A DNA stretch of 26,640 bases, from contig LSSL01004164.1 of NCBI GenBank assembly GCA_001953115.1, positions 1 through 26,640 on the forward strand, given 5' to 3'. Positions 23,421-26,640 of the stretch are shown here, in pieces. A program made the position numbers and the translations under genes. The notes beneath the pieces are model-generated. The model made no database searches. It saw only the letters and a program-made list of their open reading frames with translations, and had not been told where the DNA came from. How positions within the stretch are numbered: position 1 is the stretch's first letter; each line of letters starts with the position of its first letter. The DNA is from Smittium mucronatum (Eukaryota; Kickxellomycota; Harpellomycetes; Harpellales; Legeriomycetaceae).

Positions 23421-23890
23421 ACGGCCCCAATAATTATGAGTTTTGAGATCAAATTTCGCCATGAACCAAATTTATGAAAATTCCAAACTTCATATCAGAT
23501 GCTCATATTATGTATTTTATTAATGTTTTGTGTTATTAAATTGATTTCATAAACCTTATATAATTGAGCAAAAAAAAAAAATAAACATTGGTCCCAATGG
23601 CCCCAAGAAATATCGAGTTTTAAGCTCAAACTGCTCTAAAAATTAAAAAATTAAAATCTATAAGCTTTATTTCAGAAGCGCATTTTTAGGTATTTATTAG
23701 CATTTTGTAATGGATATAAGATGAAATAAACCATTTATATTCATTCTCAAAAAAATACCCATTGGCCCCAATGGCATCAAGAAATATTGATTTTGGTGAG
23801 AAATTTCTACATTTAACTTTAAAAGTTCATTTATAAGAATATATTTATACTTCTACCTAATTCGTACTTTTGTAACATGGAAACATATCC
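23421..23890. repeat. Decayed ~175-bp tandem repeat downstream of the Rep-like gene
   Basis: The marker CGGCCCCAA, TGGCCCCAA, TGGCATCAA recurs at 23423, 23599 and 23773, spacings of 176 and 174. After each marker the order is similar: a GAGTTTTRAG-like block, then TTTATG or TCTATAAG, a CAGATGCTCAT or CAGAAGCGCAT block, a TATTTTATTAATGTTTTGT or TATTTATTAGCATTTTGT block, and a final CATTGG. Copies are well diverged. A further, weaker copy may begin near 23245. It lies 260 bases beyond the stop codon of the Rep-like gene and does not overlap it. The period is nucleosome-sized, as in many satellites; no function is shown. Confidence 0.75.
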
Positions 23891-24151
23891 TTTATATTAT
23901 TTAGATAATTACATTTTATAATAGTAAATTCAGAATTATATTATATATCTTAATCAAAATACATATCTAATATCTTTATAATTTCTATTTGAATTTAGAT
24001 TGTTTTTATGATTATTTTTTTCCATAATATTAATTTTTTCTTTTTAATTACTTTTCAAATAATTTTCATTATTATATATAAATTTATTAGATCAATTTAA
24101 TATATTTGTAATTACTTCAATTTATAGTTAAAAAATCTGTGTATATTTAAA

Positions 24152-25669
24152 CTAAACTTGATGGAATTCACTTTCAGGTCCTATAAGCTTATTCGGTTCT
24201 TCGAATTCTCTTCCGTCCTCAGTAAGTTGTAATTTCGAGTTTATTTTTATCAATGCGACTCTCCTTCGGACTCTGTATTCACTGCAAAATATTGGAACAT
24301 TGCTTGTAAAGACTCGAGGAGTTTCAGCTGGAATATTAATTTTTGAATTACCGATTTTAATCACCTTTTCATCAGTTACATCCGTCATATGAATTTGGAA
24401 CTCAACAGTATATTTAGTGAAGTTCATATCATCAAAAATAATACCATCGTGAAATATATTGAAGTTTAGAAGAGCTTCGTTAATATTTACTATCAATGGA
24501 TTATTGAACAAAGATTTTGCGAAAGTAGTTTTTCCTGTTCCTGGAGGCCCTTTTAGCCACAAAGAGGATTTTTTTCTGTCCCATATTGAAATTTGAGGAA
24601 CTTCCCTGAATCTTAGATTTAGCTCTGTATCGGAATTTTTTCTTGGTGTCAGTTTTCGAATATTTTCAAATAGTCTGCTTGGATTCATTAGCAGGCTTCT
24701 AGACAGAATCCGATCGCTCAGAAGAATTTTCAAACTGTTTTGCAGTGACTTTGATCTTAAAATTCTTTCTGTGGGTGTTCCGGCAAATTCTTCAACCAAA
24801 TCAGATTTAATATTTGTTAAGAAGTCATCGTTTCGAAAAATCTTCCTCAAAACTGGAGTTTTATCCTTAACAGTTTTTGCAATTCCATGAATTCCCAGGA
24901 TGTCGAAATATCCTTCGTTTCTGATATTTACCTTGGTACTAAATTCTAGGAAAACGTGCATGTTAATTTCCCCATTTTCCTCATTCACTAGATTTATGCA
25001 CCAGGATTGAATTGGTCTGTCCTTTTTCAGCAATTCGTTAAGAACCAGGTCTCTGTCAGTTAAAATTCCCGGATATACAACAATAGCTTTTTTTCCTGAT
25101 AGTCTGAAGCTATTGTTAGAACTAGTGCTTATAATATGGTCAGGCATATTTCTATTTCCAACCAGAGTAGATAAAGTTCCACCAGAGTTCAGATCACTGG
25201 AAAAATAAGGCTCGTAGTACTCATCTGGATGAATGAATTCCATATCCTGAAATTCCGTTAAAGATATTTCTTGACTATTACTACTATCCAATGAATCGTT
25301 GTGTGAATCTGGGCCTGGTACTGGATTAGAAAAAGAATCAGATATCTGACTATGTATCATTCCTCTAGATCTTGTATGGTATCTATAAGAATTATTAATA
25401 CCAACAGATGGAAGGAATGGGCGAGAAGGGATGCTGACTATATTTTCTTCTATCACAGGCAAGTTTCTTATTGGTGTTTGGGAACTGCTATTTAGTCCAA
25501 TATCAACCCTAGAACGTGAGAAAAAAGCTTGCTCAGGTTGAGCCAGTACATAATTATCCAAGTCAGGGGAAGTCATCCTGAATGAAGAAGGTGTGCCAGA
25601 TGGAAAGAAAATATCCTCTAAAGAGCTTGAGGATTGAGATAAAGATGATAAAGATGATGAAGATCTCAT
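24152..25669 (-). CDS. CRESS-DNA Rep-like protein with intact SF3 helicase and degenerate HUH nuclease region
   Basis: Intact 505-residue frame. The start is the first ATG after an in-frame TAG about 27 bases upstream; the stop is TAG. Residues 1-190 are low complexity, rich in Ser, Asn and Pro, with an acidic-aromatic patch near 131-156. Residues 193-290 follow the CRESS Rep nuclease layout: a motif I-like VVYP (197-200), a motif II-like segment MHVFLEF (237-243), then a Phe-Asp-Ile and His-Gly stretch. The first histidine of the HUH pair is Asn236, and the expected YxxK tyrosine aligns with Lys276. No Tyr occurs from 255 to 419. The SF3 helicase is complete: Walker A GPPGTGKT (374-381), Walker B IIFDD (410-414), motif C FTSN (454-457), arginine-rich RVRRR (466-470). 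Viral Reps are usually 250-400 residues, so this one is long. Two rows counted inside it are 37-40% G+C against about 17% outside. No capsid gene is nearby. A possible AATAAA signal lies at 24083-24088. Inference: an endogenous, probably domesticated Rep acting as an ATPase without nicking activity. Family assignment is confident; function is unknown. Confidence 0.88.
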   Translation of the reverse strand: MRSSSSLSSLSQSSSSLEDIFFPSGTPSSFRMTSPDLDNYVLAQPEQAFFSRSRVDIGLNSSSQTPIRNLPVIEENIVSIPSRPFLPSVGINNSYRYHTRSRGMIHSQISDSFSNPVPGPDSHNDSLDSSNSQEISLTEFQDMEFIHPDEYYEPYFSSDLNSGGTLSTLVGNRNMPDHIISTSSNNSFRLSGKKAIVVYPGILTDRDLVLNELLKKDRPIQSWCINLVNEENGEINMHVFLEFSTKVNIRNEGYFDILGIHGIAKTVKDKTPVLRKIFRNDDFLTNIKSDLVEEFAGTPTERILRSKSLQNSLKILLSDRILSRSLLMNPSRLFENIRKLTPRKNSDTELNLRFREVPQISIWDRKKSSLWLKGPPGTGKTTFAKSLFNNPLIVNINEALLNFNIFHDGIIFDDMNFTKYTVEFQIHMTDVTDEKVIKIGNSKINIPAETPRVFTSNVPIFCSEYRVRRRVALIKINSKLQLTEDGREFEEPNKLIGPESEFHQV

Positions 25670-25743
25670 TGTAAAAATTTCTGAAAAAATAAACTAAAAG
25701 CTAAATACTAATAACTGTAATAAAAAATCAAAAATAAATACTA

Positions 25744-25770
25744 ATACTAAAAAAATTGTAATTTTAGTAT
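25744..25770. other. Stem-loop upstream of the Rep-like gene
   Basis: Arms ATACTAAAA and TTTTAGTAT (9 bp, perfect) enclose a 9-base loop AAATTGTAA, 75 bases upstream of the Rep-like start. CRESS replicons carry an origin hairpin with a TAnTATTAC-type loop close to rep. This loop does not match that consensus on either strand. It may be a decayed origin, a transcription signal or a chance palindrome in A/T-rich DNA. Confidence 0.4.
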
Positions 25771-25874
25771 ATCTATCTTTAAATTTATATATTTTTCATG
25801 AAGAAAAATATTGTCTATTTATACATTTTTTTACTGATTAGAGAAAAAAAAATTGATTATTCAAGATTTGTATC

Positions 25875-25901
25875 TTTTACTAAATGTTATTTTTAGTAAA
25901 A
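25875..25901. other. Second 9-9-9 stem-loop upstream of the Rep-like gene
   Basis: Arms TTTTACTAA and TTAGTAAAA (9 bp, perfect) surround a 9-base loop ATGTTATTT. The dimensions are the same as the hairpin at 25744-25770. A smaller one, TTCATTT with AAATGAA, follows at 25903-25919. The loop lacks the CRESS nonanucleotide. At this A/T content a 9-bp arm is expected about once per kilobase by chance, so no function is claimed. Confidence 0.35.
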
Positions 25902-25919
25902 CTTCATTTTTTAAATGAA

Positions 25920-26370
25920 AATACATTAAATATATTGTGATAATAAATGACTCACCTAATAAACAGATCATCGTAATCTATTGATTATACGATATATATA
26001 GATTTTTTAACACTATTGTAGAAAATTTGATTGTTCGGATTAAAATGGATAAATTAATTTATTCACGCAAATATAAATTAAAAATTTTCACATAACACAA
26101 TGACATCGAAGAGAATATTACACAAAATGTCGATATCATAACCTGTTTCACTAAAAAAATTATATGATATTAGAATAAATTAATTAAAAAAAAATGATGA
26201 CTCATACTAAATCAATTAATATATTACTCTAATTGAAAGATACAAGTATCGACAAATACTATAAAAATAAAAATCAAATATCTAGAATAGGAAATTAAAT
26301 ATATTTTAAAAGATGATTTACAAAAATAAAAAATTAAGCATTAATAAAAACTAGCCAATAAGAAATTACA
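25920..26370. other. A/T-rich stretch upstream of the Rep-like gene, no gene
   Basis: No open frame of note and no capsid-like or other viral gene. No direct copy of sequence from the gene's 3' side was seen, so there is no sign of a tandemly integrated circular replicon within the window. Confidence 0.5.
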
Positions 26371-26395
26371 TAATTCGTTAAAGATTAACGAATTA
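26371..26395. other. 11-bp inverted repeat with 3-base loop
   Basis: Arms TAATTCGTTAA and TTAACGAATTA are perfect, with loop AGA. The shape (long arm, three-base loop) resembles the units of the array at 9234-9569, but the sequence differs. No gene adjoins it in the window. Confidence 0.7.
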
Positions 26396-26593
26396 GTTTA
26401 GAGTAATATAATAACAAATGATCAATGTATAATGAATTTATTACTAATAAAAAAAATGAGACTAGAAAAGAAATATATTAAGTTAAGTTATTAAAAAATT
26501 TTCGTAACATAAATTTTTTCTACATTATTTATTTTAAAATAGATGCAATAGTAAAATTTCAAACGATTATAATTCGAAAACAATAAAAGACGA

Positions 26594-26624
26594 ATAGCGA
26601 TTTCGATGCATCAGCATCGCGGGT
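26594..26624. other. G+C-rich hairpin near the window edge
   Basis: CGATGC and GCATCG pair around ATCA at 26604-26619, within a short G+C-rich island that is followed by GGGTAAG and a T run. The island contrasts with the A/T background and may be the edge of a gene beyond the window; no frame can be judged from so little sequence. Confidence 0.4.
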
Positions 26625-26640
26625 AAGTTTTTTTTTTTTT

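Noticed and set aside
25670..25690. TTTTTTCAG just upstream of the Rep-like ATG as a 3' splice site of a 5' intron
   Set aside because: Pyrimidine-AG strings are common in this A/T-rich DNA, and no matching 5' splice site or upstream exon was found.

Overview
The window looks like a piece of a very AT-rich eukaryotic genome. The 60-base rows I counted in the background are near 17% G+C. There are no bacterial operons and no RNA genes, and only one long open frame has gene-like composition. The rest is low-complexity A/T sequence with tandem repeats, palindromes, a decayed DNA transposon and traces of old coding sequence. A compact unicellular parasite such as a microsporidian, or another AT-rich protist or fungus, would fit. 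The sequence alone does not settle the host.

Layout. Positions 75-1060 and 1995-2254 hold G+C-richer scraps of broken reading frames (unrecognised coding relics). From 2255 to about 15000 there is mostly featureless A/T DNA with a 38-bp duplication (4786-4871), a ten-copy 33-bp palindromic array (9234-9569), a 44-bp duplication (14737-14835) and one member of a 66-bp dispersed repeat pair (9672-9737, partner at 15041-15107). Between 15165 and 19415 lies a nested block. Two inverted repeats of about 233 bp enclose a Tc1/mariner (IS630 superfamily) element at 16417-18367, with a diverged second element end beside it. From 19416 to 23420 there is again mostly A/T DNA, with a telomere-like hairpin at 20956-20985. 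A tandem repeat of about 175 bp lies at 23421-23890. The one intact gene is on the minus strand at 24152-25669. The last kilobase is A/T-rich with several hairpins.

The gene of interest encodes 505 residues and resembles the replication initiator (Rep) of circular single-stranded DNA (CRESS) viruses and related plasmids. Its C-terminal superfamily 3 helicase keeps Walker A, Walker B, motif C and an arginine-rich segment. The region corresponding to the HUH endonuclease has lost the first histidine of the HUH pair, and there is no tyrosine anywhere from residue 255 to 419, so the nicking tyrosine is missing. About 190 Ser-rich residues precede the Rep fold, which is unlike a viral Rep. I read this as a captured Rep that has kept its ATPase and lost its nickase, open over 505 codons while everything around it decays. 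It is a candidate domesticated viral gene.

The transposon shows how the surrounding DNA ages. Its transposase still shows the DDE residues in scattered frames but has several frameshifts and stops. Its terminal inverted repeats carry four iterons each, spaced exactly 21 bp, that are probably transposase-binding sites.
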